Assembly (NCBI GenBank): GCA_047973235.1
Contig: JBKEBP010000191.1
Coordinates: 5,141-69,140, forward strand
DNA length: 64,000 nt
Origin: Aequitasia sp047973235
GTDB lineage: Bacteria; Bacillota; Clostridia; Lachnospirales; Lachnospiraceae
Reading direction: 5' to 3'
Position numbers and translations under genes: made by a program. The notes below the pieces were generated by a model. It saw nothing but the letters and a program-made list of their open reading frames with translations, was not told the origin of the DNA and did no database searches. This document shows positions 32,583 through 42,370 of the stretch, one piece after another. Numbering within the stretch: position 1 is the stretch's first letter; each line of letters begins with the position of its first letter.

Positions 32583-33722
32583 TTACCAATATCGAACGTA
32601 TGCTGAAGCTCTAACTGAACTTATTTTTACAACATCTCCCGGCTGTGGTGCTTCTATCATCTGACCACCACCAATATAAATCGCTACATGTCCTGGTGTC
32701 CAGCATATATCACCCGGTTGTGGATTCGATACTACTTGTCCTCCGGCATATTGTGAACCGGATGTTCTTGGAATACTAATACCTGCAACTCTATGAGCAT
32801 ACTGTGTTAGTCCTGAACAATCAAGTCCTGATCCTGCTGAAGTTCCTCCCCATACATAAGGTACACCAAGCTGGCTATATGCCGCTGCTACAATTGCCTG
32901 TGCAACTGCAGTGTTACCTTGTCCTTGATAAGACGGAGTAGATACGCTTGAACTTCCTCCACTACTGCTACTTGTGGAACTGCCAGTACTACCGGCACTT
33001 GCTGTACTATAATTGTTTGAAGCTGCTGCCGCTGCCGCCGCCGCTGCTTGCCTTGCCGCTTCTGCTGCAATTCTAGCCTCTTCTTGTCTTGCCGCTTCTG
33101 CTGCTGCAATTGCTTCCTGTAATGCTGCTCCTAGGTTGCTTTGTTCAGACTGTGCTGTTTCAAGCAGTACGCTAACTTCGTTTTTCTTACTTTCAAACTC
33201 AGCTTGTTGAGCTTCCAACGCTGCCATCTGTGTATCAAGTTCAGCCTTTAGCTCTTTTACTTCATTAAGAGTAGCAATATATTCTTCTAGTTTATCTCTA
33301 TCATACTTATTTATATTCTGTACATATTCAGCTTGTGTAACCAATTCTGAAAAGCTATTTGATTCCATGTACATTTCCATTGCATTTGAGCTTCCACCGG
33401 ACTCATACATAAACTTAATACGAAGTTTCATATCTTCATTTTGCTTTTCTGATCTTTCTTCAGCTGCTTCAAGTTCTTCTTGAGCTTGCGTTACTTTCTC
33501 CCCTGTTTCAATAATATCAGCTTCCAATTCATCAATCTTATTGATAAGAGATGTATACTGTGATTGATATTCTGCAACCTCTGCATCTTTCGCAGATTTC
33601 TGTTGTTCAATTACTTTTTGTTGTTCTTCTAGTTCAGCTGATGATGGAGTCGCGAATACAGGCGTTACCACCAAAGAGCTTATTAGCACTGATGTTAGTA
33701 CTACTCGTATCGTTTTCTTCAT
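32583..33722 (-). CDS. Secreted NlpC/P60 peptidoglycan hydrolase, Ala-rich linker
   Basis: A 379-residue paralogue of the preceding gene. It has a signal peptide (KKTIRVVLTSVLISSLVVTP, cleavage near VFATP), a coiled coil (about 28-200), an Ala-rich run (EAARQAAAAAAAAASN, about 215-235), a Ser/Gly-rich linker and the NlpC/P60 domain. The Cys is in GLDCSGLTQYAHR and the His in TPGHVAIYIGGG. The last 120 residues are almost the same as in the neighbour, while the linkers differ. The GC-rich alanine stretch stands out in this AT-rich region. Confidence 0.92.
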   Translation of the reverse strand: MKKTIRVVLTSVLISSLVVTPVFATPSSAELEEQQKVIEQQKSAKDAEVAEYQSQYTSLINKIDELEADIIETGEKVTQAQEELEAAEERSEKQNEDMKLRIKFMYESGGSSNAMEMYMESNSFSELVTQAEYVQNINKYDRDKLEEYIATLNEVKELKAELDTQMAALEAQQAEFESKKNEVSVLLETAQSEQSNLGAALQEAIAAAEAARQEEARIAAEAARQAAAAAAAAASNNYSTASAGSTGSSTSSSSGGSSSVSTPSYQGQGNTAVAQAIVAAAYSQLGVPYVWGGTSAGSGLDCSGLTQYAHRVAGISIPRTSGSQYAGGQVVSNPQPGDICWTPGHVAIYIGGGQMIEAPQPGDVVKISSVRASAYVRYW

Positions 33723-33824
33723 ATTTTAATTCACCTTTTAATTATAATTTTCTTTCCGGATTCCTGAGCTCCCCTTAGCCCCTAATTCCTGTCTACATGT
33801 CAAAAATGAACATGCTCAAAATCG

Positions 33825-33853
33825 ATTATAAACCATTTATTAAAACATTGCAA
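33825..33853 (-). promoter_or_regulatory. Promoter of the NlpC/P60 gene at 32583-33722
   Basis: On the minus strand TTGCAA (33848-33853) and TATAAT (33825-33830) are 17 bases apart. The leader is about 95 bases and contains a purine-rich stretch with AGGGG repeats (33755-33795) that I cannot match to a known riboswitch. Confidence 0.75.
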
Positions 33854-33885
33854 CCTCTTTTTAACATTTCTGTAACATTTAAAAG

Positions 33886-33917
33886 GGCTCTAAAATCAAT
33901 TTTCTGATTTTAGAGCC
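33886..33917 (-). terminator. Intrinsic terminator of gltBD
   Basis: A 13-base perfect stem (33886-33898 with 33905-33917) followed by CCTTTT on the minus strand, just past the gltD stop codon. Confidence 0.85.
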
Positions 33918-33930
33918 ACTACTTACTTGC

Positions 33931-35427
33931 CTACTGAACTATTAAATTAGAATATCCAACTAGTGATGCATCCACTTCCTTTGCGACTTCTTGACCTTCT
34001 CTTATAGCCCAAACTACAAGAGACTGTCCTCTTCTCATATCACCGGCAACAAATATATTGTCAATCATTGTTGCATATGAGTCCGGCTTAGTGATAACAT
34101 TAGTTCTTTCATTAATTTCCACATTGAAAGCCTTCGTTACATATTCTTCACTACCTAGGAATCCTGCTGCTATAAGCACCAAGTCTACATCTACCTTGTA
34201 CTCGCTCCCCTCTACCTGTTGCATATTCATGCGACCGGTTTTCTCATCAGGAACAAACTCAAGCTCAACCAATACAGCTGCACATAATTTCCCGGATTTA
34301 TCTTTTATAAATTCTTTGACTGTAGTCTGATATTTTCTTGGATCATTTCCATATACTGCTATTGCTTCCTGCTGACCATAATCCGTCTTTAAAACCTTAG
34401 GCCATTCAGGCCAGCTATTATTTGACGCCCTTTCCTGTGGTGGCTTTGGCATCATCTCTAGCTGCAATACTGATTTAGCACCATGTCTTATTGATGTTCC
34501 TACGCAGTCATTACCCGTATCACCACCACCGATTACCATAACGTTTTTGTCTTTGGCACTTATATAGCTTTTACCCTTTGGAACTGCATCCTCTGACAAA
34601 ACTTTGGTGGTAGATTTTAGGAAGTCTACTGCAAAATAAATTCCCTTTGCTTCTCTCCCGGGTGCTTCAATATCTCTTGGATTTGATGCACCACAAGTTA
34701 GTATGACCCTGTCAAATTCATTTATTAATTCTGAGCTCTTTTTATCTTTACCTATATCACAACTAGTTATAAATGAAATACCTTCTTCTTCCATTATAGT
34801 AACTTTTCTGTCTATAACACTCTTTTCAAGCTTCATATTTGGTATGCCATAGCGAAGAAGTCCACCCACCTTATTCTCTCTTTCGAAAACTGTTACAAGA
34901 TGACCTCTTCTATTTAGCATCTCGGCAGCTGCCAGACCACTTGGTCCTGAACCTATTACAGCTACCTTTTTGCCTGTTCGGACTTTGACACTTCTTGGCT
35001 TAGCGTATCCTTTATCATATGCATTTTCAATAATCGCGTATTCATTTGATTTAATCGCAATTGCATCTTGATTCAGTGCACATGTACATGCCGCCTCGCA
35101 AGGCGCCGGACATACTCTAGCTGTAAACTCCGGAAAACAGTTTGTCTTCTTGAGACGCATATACGATTCTTTCCAGTTTTCATGAAATATCAAATCATTC
35201 CATTCAGGAATCAAGTTGTGAAGCGGACATCCGCTTACCATTCCCTTCATTAATTGACCTGATTGGCAGAAAGGGACTCCACATGCCATACACCTTGCGC
35301 CTTGCATTTCTTGTTCTTCTTTTGTTAGCGAAGTGTAAAACTCATGGAAGTTCTCTATACGCTTTTCGGGCGCTTGTGCTACTTTATCTTGTCTTTCAAA
35401 TTCTAAGAAACCTGTTGCTTTTCCCAT
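33931..35427 (-). CDS. gltD: Glutamate synthase (NADPH), small subunit
   Basis: This subunit feeds electrons from NADPH through FAD and 4Fe-4S clusters to the large subunit. The 498 residues begin with the Fe-S region (CMACGVPFCQSG, GCPLHNLIPEWND, CPAPCEAACTCAL). The FAD site is VAVIGSGPSGLAAAEML, the NADPH site VMVIGGGDTGNDCVG, and the closing FAD site IFVAGDMRRGQSLVVWAI. It starts 11 bases after gltB. Its fold resembles the flavoprotein at 4576-6411, but it lacks the NuoF-type Fe-S module. Confidence 0.96.
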   Translation of the reverse strand: MGKATGFLEFERQDKVAQAPEKRIENFHEFYTSLTKEEQEMQGARCMACGVPFCQSGQLMKGMVSGCPLHNLIPEWNDLIFHENWKESYMRLKKTNCFPEFTARVCPAPCEAACTCALNQDAIAIKSNEYAIIENAYDKGYAKPRSVKVRTGKKVAVIGSGPSGLAAAEMLNRRGHLVTVFERENKVGGLLRYGIPNMKLEKSVIDRKVTIMEEEGISFITSCDIGKDKKSSELINEFDRVILTCGASNPRDIEAPGREAKGIYFAVDFLKSTTKVLSEDAVPKGKSYISAKDKNVMVIGGGDTGNDCVGTSIRHGAKSVLQLEMMPKPPQERASNNSWPEWPKVLKTDYGQQEAIAVYGNDPRKYQTTVKEFIKDKSGKLCAAVLVELEFVPDEKTGRMNMQQVEGSEYKVDVDLVLIAAGFLGSEEYVTKAFNVEINERTNVITKPDSYATMIDNIFVAGDMRRGQSLVVWAIREGQEVAKEVDASLVGYSNLIVQ

Positions 35428-35438
35428 GTCTTCACCTC

Positions 35439-38400
35439 CTAATTCCCTGATTTCAATTGATTGAATGCTTCAATATTTGCTTGTTCTTTTGGTAATCCAC
35501 TTTCTTCAAGCTTCAATATTTTTGTCATCATGATATCGTAATCAACAGGGATGACCTTCTTAAACTTCGGCAAATAATCAGAGAAATTATTCAAGACCTC
35601 TTTACCAATTTCAGAATTTGTAAGCGAAACATGTTCTTCAACCATTTTCTTAATTATTTCTACGTCTTGTTTTGACGTAACTTTTACAATATTTATCATT
35701 TCTTTGTTAGCATTTAGATACAATTCATTATTAGTATCCAGTACGTAAGCAATACCACCACTCATACCTGCGGCAAAGTTCTTTCCTGTTGCACCCAATA
35801 TAACAACTGTTCCGCCTGTCATGTATTCACAGCCATGGTCACCAACACCTTCAACTACTGCACGTGCCCCGGAATTTCTAACTGCAAAACGTTCACCTGC
35901 TACACCGTTAATAAATGCCTTGCCACTTGTAGCACCGTAGAGAGCAACATTTCCTATTATAATGTTCTTTGACGGGTCGAACTTAACACTCCTTGGAGGA
36001 TATACAATCAGCTTACCTCCTGATAGTCCTTTGCCAAAGTAATCATTGCTATCACCTTGCAGTTCCAGAGTCAGTCCGCTTGGGATAAATGAACCAAATG
36101 ATTGTCCCCCGGCACCGTTACATTTGATAATATAACTATCATCAGGTAGTCCTTCCGGATGACGTTTAGTAATTTCAGATCCGAAAATCGTTCCTACAGT
36201 ACGGTTCGTATTAGTTACATCTACCTCAATGCTTCTTTTTACATTCTTCTCAAGGTACGGTAATAATTTTTTGCAAAATACTTTTTCATCAATAGTATTC
36301 TCAAGCTCAAAATCATATTTCTTATCAGGAGAAAAGATTACCGGTACTTTCTCGCCCTTACTTGCATCTGCAAGAATCATATCAAGTCTTAGCAGTTCAG
36401 CGTGAGGAGCCGTGAAGTTATCTTTTACCTTTAGTAAATCCGTTCTTCCTACTAGCTCATCTATATTTCGCACTCCAAGTTTGGCCATTTGCTCACGCAG
36501 GTTCTCTGCCATAAATTTCATGAAATTTATTACATATTCCGGTTTGCCGTTAAATCTCTTACGAAGTTCCGGATTCTGAGTAGCCACTCCTACCGGGCAC
36601 GTATCAAGATTACAAACCCTCATCATTACACACCCTATTGATACTAGCGGTGCTGTTGCAAATCCGAATTCCTCTGCGCCGAGCATTGCTGCTATAGCAA
36701 CATCTCTTCCGCTCATTAGCTTACCATCTGTTTCAACGCGAACTCGATCTCGCAGTCCGTTTTGTATCAGTGTTTGATGTGTTTCAGCAAGTCCCAGTTC
36801 CCATGGAAGTCCTGCATTGTGAATCGAACTCTTAGGTGCTGCACCTGTACCTCCTTCATATCCGGAAATCAATATAAGTCCAGCCCCTGCTTTTGCAACT
36901 CCGGCTGCTATAGTTCCAACTCCGGCTTCAGATACGAGTTTAACTGATATTCTAGCTTTCTTATTTGCATTTTTGCAATCATATATAAGCTGCGCCAAGT
37001 CTTCTATAGAATAAATATCATGGTGCGGAGGTGGCGATATAAGGCTTACACCGGGAGTTGAATGTCTTGTTTTAGCAATCCATGGATATACCTTACCACC
37101 CGGCAAGTGCCCTCCTTCACCGGGTTTTGCACCTTGTGCCATCTTAATCTGTATTTCTTGTGCACTTACAAGGTATCTGCTTGTAACACCAAATCTTCCG
37201 GATGCAACCTGCTTTATTGCCGAACACCTGTTATCGTCTAATCTGTCAATATCTTCACCACCCTCACCACTATTAGACTTTCCGTGAAGTTTGTTCATAG
37301 CGATTGCAAGCGTCTCATGTGCTTCTTTTGAAATGGAACCATAACTCATAGCACCTGTTTTGAACCTTTTTACTATTTCTTCTGCAGATTCTACTTCTTC
37401 TATGGGAACACCTTCATTTGGATATACAATATCTAGTTGACCTCTTAAATTTATATGTTCACCTTCATCATTTATAAGCTCAGTATACTGCTTGAACAAA
37501 CCATAATCGCCGGTTCTAGTTGCTTCCTGAAGTAAATGGATTGTACGTGGATTATATAGATGCTTTTCTCCACCACTTTTCAATTTGTGCTGTCCGATAC
37601 TATCCAATGTTAAATCAACTTCTAATCCAAGCGGATCAAAGGCTTTCTCGTGGCATCTCTTGTAATCTTCTGCTATCTCGTTAATACCGATTCCACCTAC
37701 ACGGCTCACTGTATCCGTAAAATACTTTTGTATAAATTCCTCATCCAATCCTATTGCCTCAAATATCTTGGCACCCTGATACGACTGAATTGTAGATATC
37801 CCCATCTTCGATGCAACTTTGACAATACCATGAAGTATTGCACTGTCGTAATCTGATTGAGCAGCATAGTAGTCTTTGTTAAGCATATTTGAATCAATAA
37901 GTTGTCGAATGCTTTCATGTGCCATATATGGATTGACAGCACAGGCCCCATATCCTAGTAGTGTAGCAAACTGATGGACATCTCTTGGCTCTCCTGTTTC
38001 AATAATAATACCTAACGCAGTTCTTTTCTTAGTACGTACCAAGTGCTGTTGGAGTCCGGAAACCGCCAGTAGCGACGGCATTGGTATATGGTACTCATCT
38101 ACGCCTCTATCTGAAAGTATTATAATGTTTGCTCCAGCACGTATATGTCTGTCAACTTCAACAAATAATGCTTCAAGTGCCTTCTCAAGGCTGGAATTCC
38201 TATAATATACAATCGGTACTTCTACGACTTTAAATCCGTCTTCTTTCATATTCTTTATTTTAAGTAAATCTGTTTCCGAAAGAATAGGATTGTTTACTTT
38301 GAGCATCTTACAATTCTCGGCGTGTTCTTTTAAAAGATTTCCGTCTTTACCGATGTAAACAGTTGTTGATGTGACTATTTCTTCTCTTATACAATCTATA

Positions 38401-39974
38401 GGTGGATTTGTAACCTGCGCAAACAGCTGTTTAAAGTATCCTGATAAATTTTGATGGAACTCTGATAGTACCGGCAATGGAATATCAACACCCATTGCTG
38501 TAGTTTCTTCGCTTCCACTTGATGCCATAGTAAGAATTGTTGTTTTAACATCCTCATATGAGTATCCAAATGCTTTTTGTAGTTGCACCACTTCTTTCTT
38601 TGAATATGATGGAACTTTTTGATTAGGTATTTTCAAATCTTCAAGCTCTATCATATTGGAATCTATCCACTCACCATAAGGCTCTCTTTTTGCATACTGT
38701 TCCTTAAGCTCATCATCATCAATAATTTTCTTGTTAATAGTATCCACAAGCAACATCTTGCCCGGTTTTAATCTATCCTTTTTCACAATTCTCGAAGGCT
38801 CAATGTCAAGCACGCCTACCTCTGACGAAAGTATAAGTGTATTATCATCCGTTATATAATATCTTGATGGTCTAAGTCCGTTTCTATCTAGGACGGCACC
38901 CATATAATCACCATCAGTAAAAAGTATCGATGCGGGTCCATCCCATGGCTCCATCATGGTTGCATAATATTGATAGAAATCGCTCTTCTTAGCCGAAAGG
39001 TTCTTTGTATTCGCCCACGGTTCCGGTATTGATATCATGATTGCAAGAGGCAGTTCCATACCACTCATGACCATAAATTCCAATGCATTATCAAGCATTG
39101 CCGAGTCAGATCCAGCTGTATTAATTGCCGGCAGTACCTTGTGAAGCTGTCCATGCAGAACTTCGGATTCCATAGTTTCCTCTCTGGCATGCATCTTATC
39201 TGCGTTACCTCTTATGGTATTTATCTCGCCGTTATGGACTATAAATCTGTTAGGATGTGCTCTTTCCCAACTTGGGTTAGTGTTTGTACTAAATCTTGAG
39301 TGTACTATTGCAATTGCAGATTCATACTCTTCACTCTGTAGGTCCTCAAAAAAGGATCTAAGTTGACCAACTAGAAACATTCCTTTATAAACTATCGTTC
39401 TACTTGATAATGAAGGCACATACGTATCATCACTTGACTGTTCAAATACACGGCGAACTATGTAAAGCTTTCTATCAAAATCCAGTCCTTTCCTGACATT
39501 AGTAGGTCTCTTTATAAATCCCTGCATGATATAAGGCATACACTCTCTTGCTCTCGATCCTAAAACCGAAGGCACAACCGGTACTTCACGCCATCCTAGA
39601 AACTCCATACCTTCCTTATTAACGATAACTTCAAATATCTTCTTGGCTTGGTTTCTCTTAAGTTCATCTTGTGGAAAGAAGAACATGCCTACTCCATAAT
39701 CTCTTTCATCTTCTAATAAAAAACCGAGGGGATTAGTGACCTTCTTGAAGAACTTGTGTGAAATCTGTACCATGATTCCTACACCGTCTCCGGTCTTCCC
39801 CTCGGCGTCTTTGCCGGCTCTATGTTCTAATTTTTCTACAATAGTTAACGCATCTGCTACCGTTTGATGAGTTTTCTTACCTTCCACATTAACTACTGCT
39901 CCTATTCCACAGTTGTCATGTTCAAACTCGCTACGGTACAGACCATTTTGATGGTTCTGTCTCGTCCTGCTCAT
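35439..39974 (-). CDS. gltB: Glutamate synthase, large subunit
   Basis: This enzyme makes two glutamates from 2-oxoglutarate and glutamine. The 1511 residues hold the full set of domains. A 21-residue propeptide is followed by the N-terminal nucleophile Cys22 (EHDNCGIGAVVNV) of the glutaminase domain (to about 420). Next come a central domain and then the FMN/2-oxoglutarate synthase domain (about 800-1190), with GGEDIDRLDD, ISVKLVSEAGVGTIAAGVAKAGA and the 3Fe-4S site CVMMRVCNLDTCPVGVATQ. The C-terminal GXGXG β-helix follows. It is the first gene of the gltBD operon, behind its own promoter. Confidence 0.97.
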   Translation of the reverse strand: MSRTRQNHQNGLYRSEFEHDNCGIGAVVNVEGKKTHQTVADALTIVEKLEHRAGKDAEGKTGDGVGIMVQISHKFFKKVTNPLGFLLEDERDYGVGMFFFPQDELKRNQAKKIFEVIVNKEGMEFLGWREVPVVPSVLGSRARECMPYIMQGFIKRPTNVRKGLDFDRKLYIVRRVFEQSSDDTYVPSLSSRTIVYKGMFLVGQLRSFFEDLQSEEYESAIAIVHSRFSTNTNPSWERAHPNRFIVHNGEINTIRGNADKMHAREETMESEVLHGQLHKVLPAINTAGSDSAMLDNALEFMVMSGMELPLAIMISIPEPWANTKNLSAKKSDFYQYYATMMEPWDGPASILFTDGDYMGAVLDRNGLRPSRYYITDDNTLILSSEVGVLDIEPSRIVKKDRLKPGKMLLVDTINKKIIDDDELKEQYAKREPYGEWIDSNMIELEDLKIPNQKVPSYSKKEVVQLQKAFGYSYEDVKTTILTMASSGSEETTAMGVDIPLPVLSEFHQNLSGYFKQLFAQVTNPPIDCIREEIVTSTTVYIGKDGNLLKEHAENCKMLKVNNPILSETDLLKIKNMKEDGFKVVEVPIVYYRNSSLEKALEALFVEVDRHIRAGANIIILSDRGVDEYHIPMPSLLAVSGLQQHLVRTKKRTALGIIIETGEPRDVHQFATLLGYGACAVNPYMAHESIRQLIDSNMLNKDYYAAQSDYDSAILHGIVKVASKMGISTIQSYQGAKIFEAIGLDEEFIQKYFTDTVSRVGGIGINEIAEDYKRCHEKAFDPLGLEVDLTLDSIGQHKLKSGGEKHLYNPRTIHLLQEATRTGDYGLFKQYTELINDEGEHINLRGQLDIVYPNEGVPIEEVESAEEIVKRFKTGAMSYGSISKEAHETLAIAMNKLHGKSNSGEGGEDIDRLDDNRCSAIKQVASGRFGVTSRYLVSAQEIQIKMAQGAKPGEGGHLPGGKVYPWIAKTRHSTPGVSLISPPPHHDIYSIEDLAQLIYDCKNANKKARISVKLVSEAGVGTIAAGVAKAGAGLILISGYEGGTGAAPKSSIHNAGLPWELGLAETHQTLIQNGLRDRVRVETDGKLMSGRDVAIAAMLGAEEFGFATAPLVSIGCVMMRVCNLDTCPVGVATQNPELRKRFNGKPEYVINFMKFMAENLREQMAKLGVRNIDELVGRTDLLKVKDNFTAPHAELLRLDMILADASKGEKVPVIFSPDKKYDFELENTIDEKVFCKKLLPYLEKNVKRSIEVDVTNTNRTVGTIFGSEITKRHPEGLPDDSYIIKCNGAGGQSFGSFIPSGLTLELQGDSNDYFGKGLSGGKLIVYPPRSVKFDPSKNIIIGNVALYGATSGKAFINGVAGERFAVRNSGARAVVEGVGDHGCEYMTGGTVVILGATGKNFAAGMSGGIAYVLDTNNELYLNANKEMINIVKVTSKQDVEIIKKMVEEHVSLTNSEIGKEVLNNFSDYLPKFKKVIPVDYDIMMTKILKLEESGLPKEQANIEAFNQLKSGN

Positions 39975-40003
39975 AACATCTTCCTTTCAAAAATATTTTT
40001 TTA

Positions 40004-40032
40004 ATAATACACCCTATTTTTGAATTTGTAAA
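40004..40032 (-). promoter_or_regulatory. Promoter of gltBD
   Basis: On the minus strand TTTACA (40027-40032) and TATTAT (40004-40009) are 17 bases apart, about 30 bases before the gltB ATG. Confidence 0.7.
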
Positions 40033-40084
40033 GATGCTAATGAGAATTTTATTTGTATTATTGTCTGATAATTCGAATTTTCTA

Positions 40085-40996
40085 TTATTTTTTGTTTATT
40101 TTCTGATTATTCATGTCGTTTTCATTTATTTTCATTATGTATAGGAACAATACAGCTCCTACTCCGGAAACAACGATAGTAGTTATCATCAGTATTGAAG
40201 TGTTATCAACAAGTATATTGTAAAATCCTACATCAGTTAAAACAATTGACATCAAATTCATAAGTGCATGAGCTATGATTGGTGCAATAACTGTATTAAA
40301 CTTCTCACAAAGATAAGCAAACAGCATACCGACACAGAAAGCATATATCATCTGCACGATATTTCCATGTACAAAACTAAATATGAGACTAGATAATATA
40401 CCTGCTCTAATAAATCCGCTTCGCTCCCTAAGTCTTCTATATACGAGTCCCCTATATACAAGTTCTTCGCATATAGGCGTTATTAAAACCAACACAACCA
40501 ATTGAACCCCTATCGAAGGAGAATAAAACAACTCCTGTATCTGAGTATAACTTTCTGTGGATTTATCTATTTCCGAAACAAAGATCAAGTTATTTAACAC
40601 GTAGTGTACACAAATCGAAATTCCAACAAGTATAAGATACTTTACAGATCCGTTCTTTTCTCTAACCTCAGTAGCCGGTATACTATTTTTATCCTTTTGA
40701 TACATTCTAATAAATATAAATATCAAAATAAAACTGCCAATCCCAATTGCAAATAGCGAGTATTGATTAGTTATATTAGATAATGTAGTAATCAGCGTCT
40801 GCATTGCGTCTTGATCTGCAGCTGCCTTTTCTATTGTCTGTGGATATCTCATGGCATAAATAATTATAACTATAAAAGTCATTGCAAAACTTCCGGCTAT
40901 TAATCCCGCCTGATGTAAAAGCACGGGAGACCAAAGCCTAAAAAATCTTTTTCTACTTTCTTTGATTTCTTGTTCAAGTGTATTCTTAGGTTCCAT
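40085..40996 (-). CDS. CPBP-family intramembrane metalloprotease
   Basis: A 303-residue membrane protein with about eight hydrophobic helices. The CPBP (CAAX protease/bacteriocin-processing) motifs are clear: EELVYRGLVYRRLRE (the EExxxR motif), FSFVHGN (the FxxxH motif) and IIAHALMNL. The substrate is not known; relatives process peptides or give bacteriocin immunity. I use ATG 40996 (MEPKNTLEQ), preceded by GAGAGG; the GTG 18 bases earlier overlaps that ribosome site. It stands alone between gltB and the TPP riboswitch, divergent from thiT. Confidence 0.87.
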   Translation of the reverse strand: MEPKNTLEQEIKESRKRFFRLWSPVLLHQAGLIAGSFAMTFIVIIIYAMRYPQTIEKAAADQDAMQTLITTLSNITNQYSLFAIGIGSFILIFIFIRMYQKDKNSIPATEVREKNGSVKYLILVGISICVHYVLNNLIFVSEIDKSTESYTQIQELFYSPSIGVQLVVLVLITPICEELVYRGLVYRRLRERSGFIRAGILSSLIFSFVHGNIVQMIYAFCVGMLFAYLCEKFNTVIAPIIAHALMNLMSIVLTDVGFYNILVDNTSILMITTIVVSGVGAVLFLYIMKINENDMNNQKINKK

Positions 40997-41107
40997 TTTG
41001 GACCTCTCTTTCACTTATTATTGTCTAATTGTACTTTGCTTTTGCTCAACTTGCAAGCCAAGTGTCTAAAACATCAGAGAAATTTCACACTTTAACCCCG
41101 TAAAGCA

Positions 41108-41135
41108 TTGACATATAAAGAAATTAATGTAACAT
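41108..41135 (+). promoter_or_regulatory. Promoter of thiT
   Basis: TTGACA (41108-41113) and TAACAT (41130-41135) are 16 bases apart, which puts the start of transcription at the 5' edge of the TPP aptamer. Confidence 0.55.
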
Positions 41136-41142
41136 ATAAATT

Positions 41143-41219
41143 GTGGGGCGCTTTGGCTGAGATGTACTTTGTACTGTCCCTTAGAACTTGATCCGGGTAA
41201 TGCCGGCGTAAGGAAGGAG
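41143..41219 (+). promoter_or_regulatory. TPP riboswitch (THI element)
   Basis: The thiamine pyrophosphate aptamer consensus is clear: GGGGCGCTTTGGCTGAGA (41145-41162), then CCCTTAGAACTTGATCCGGG and TAATGCCGGCGTAAGGAAGG. The last conserved bases (AAGGAAGGAG) are also the ribosome site of thiT, eight bases before its ATG. This suggests direct control of translation, with no separate terminator. With TPP bound, thiT should be off. Confidence 0.95.
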
Positions 41220-41227
41220 AATTTAAA

Positions 41228-41797
41228 ATGTCAAAAAATGAAACACTAACTCGCAGTAATTCTTTTACTGTAACGAAAAAACTTGTTTTTTCAGCACTTG
41301 GTATAGCACTAGCACTAGTGCTATCCTACCTACCAATTTTCAAAATGCCTATGGGTGGTTCCGTAACCTTAATGTCGATGCTCTTTGTTGCTCTAATTGG
41401 GTATTGGTTTGGTCTTAAATACGGACTATTAGCCGCTGTAGCATACGGGGTTTTACAATTTGTTATTGATCCGTATATGCTCACAATACCACAGGCTCTT
41501 CTCGATTATCCACTAGCATTTGGTGCACTGGGACTTTCCGGTATTTTCAGAGACAAAAAGTACGGTTTACAGCTGGGATATCTAGTAGGCGTATTTGGTA
41601 GATTTGTATTCTCAACATTATCAGGTGTAATATTTTTTGCAAGCTATGCACCGGAAGGAATGAACCCCTTAGCTTATTCAGTTATATACCAAGGTTCATA
41701 TCTGGGCGCTGAAGCCATTATTACATTAATTATCATTACTTTACCACCTGTATCTAAAGCACTGCAGAAAGTTAAAATTGAAGCCACTAACCCATAA
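41228..41797 (+). CDS. thiT: Thiamine transporter, ECF substrate-binding component
   Basis: A 189-residue S-component that captures thiamine and works with the shared ECF energy-coupling module, which is encoded elsewhere. About six hydrophobic helices are present. The family blocks are LGIALALVLSYLPIFKMPMG near the N-terminus, SVTLMSMLFVALIGYWFGLK and DYPLAFGALGLSG, and GRFVFSTLSGVIFFASYAPEG holds aromatic thiamine-binding residues. The TPP riboswitch directly upstream confirms the substrate. Confidence 0.95.
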   Translation: MSKNETLTRSNSFTVTKKLVFSALGIALALVLSYLPIFKMPMGGSVTLMSMLFVALIGYWFGLKYGLLAAVAYGVLQFVIDPYMLTIPQALLDYPLAFGALGLSGIFRDKKYGLQLGYLVGVFGRFVFSTLSGVIFFASYAPEGMNPLAYSVIYQGSYLGAEAIITLIIITLPPVSKALQKVKIEATNP

Positions 41798-41811
41798 CAA
41801 CGGAGGAGATT

Positions 41812-42303
41812 ATGAGTCAGGACAAACAACTTATTTATGATGAATTAAACAAACTAAAAATTAACTACGAAGTAGTTGAACATGAGCCTGTATATACAAT
41901 GGAAGATATGGACAAACTCGGCCTCCCTGAAAAGGGTACTCTTTGCAAGAACCTATTCTTGCGTGATTCAAAGGGTAAACGTCACTTCCTTGTTACATGC
42001 GACGAAGAAACAAAAGTAGATTTGAAAGCACTCGGTAAAAAGTTGGGTGCAGGTAATATCAGTTTTGCTTCTGAAGACCGACTAGAAAAATACCTCGGTT
42101 TAACACAAGGCAGTGTAACACCTTTTGGTTTAATAAATGACAAAAATCATGACGTGGAATTCTTTATAGATAAGAGTCTGACCAAAGCAAAACGCATTGG
42201 GATACATCCTCTAACAAACACTGCTACAGTATTTATTTCTTTAAAAGATTTAGAGAAATTCTTCTGGGCAATAGATGTAGATATGATTAAAGTAGCTTTT
42301 TAA
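41812..42303 (+). CDS. YbaK/ProX-type aminoacyl-tRNA deacylase
   Basis: A 163-residue free-standing editing-domain protein, similar to ProXp-ala (PrdX), which removes Ala from mischarged tRNA-Pro. Family features are YEVVEHEPVYTMEDMDKLGL, the catalytic Lys in GTLCKNLFLRD, and the Gly-rich GLTQGSVTPFGLIND with NDKNHDVEFFID. It starts 14 bases after thiT and probably shares its message, so it may be affected by the TPP switch. A functional link between the two is not obvious. Confidence 0.87.
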   Translation: MSQDKQLIYDELNKLKINYEVVEHEPVYTMEDMDKLGLPEKGTLCKNLFLRDSKGKRHFLVTCDEETKVDLKALGKKLGAGNISFASEDRLEKYLGLTQGSVTPFGLINDKNHDVEFFIDKSLTKAKRIGIHPLTNTATVFISLKDLEKFFWAIDVDMIKVAF

Positions 42304-42312
42304 GATTACATA

Positions 42313-42351
42313 TACGGCGCAGCACCATTAATTATATGGTACTGCGCCGTA
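42313..42351. terminator. Bidirectional terminator between the deacylase gene and argS
   Basis: A 16-base stem (42313-42328 with 42336-42351, one mismatch) followed by ATTATTTT on the plus strand. It lies between two converging genes and can serve both. Confidence 0.8.
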
Positions 42352-42370
42352 TTATTTTACATTAAATGCT

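Noticed and set aside
33755..33795. c-di-AMP (ydaO) riboswitch before the NlpC/P60 gene
   Set aside because: The leader is purine-rich with AGGGG words, but it is too short and lacks the conserved ydaO segments.
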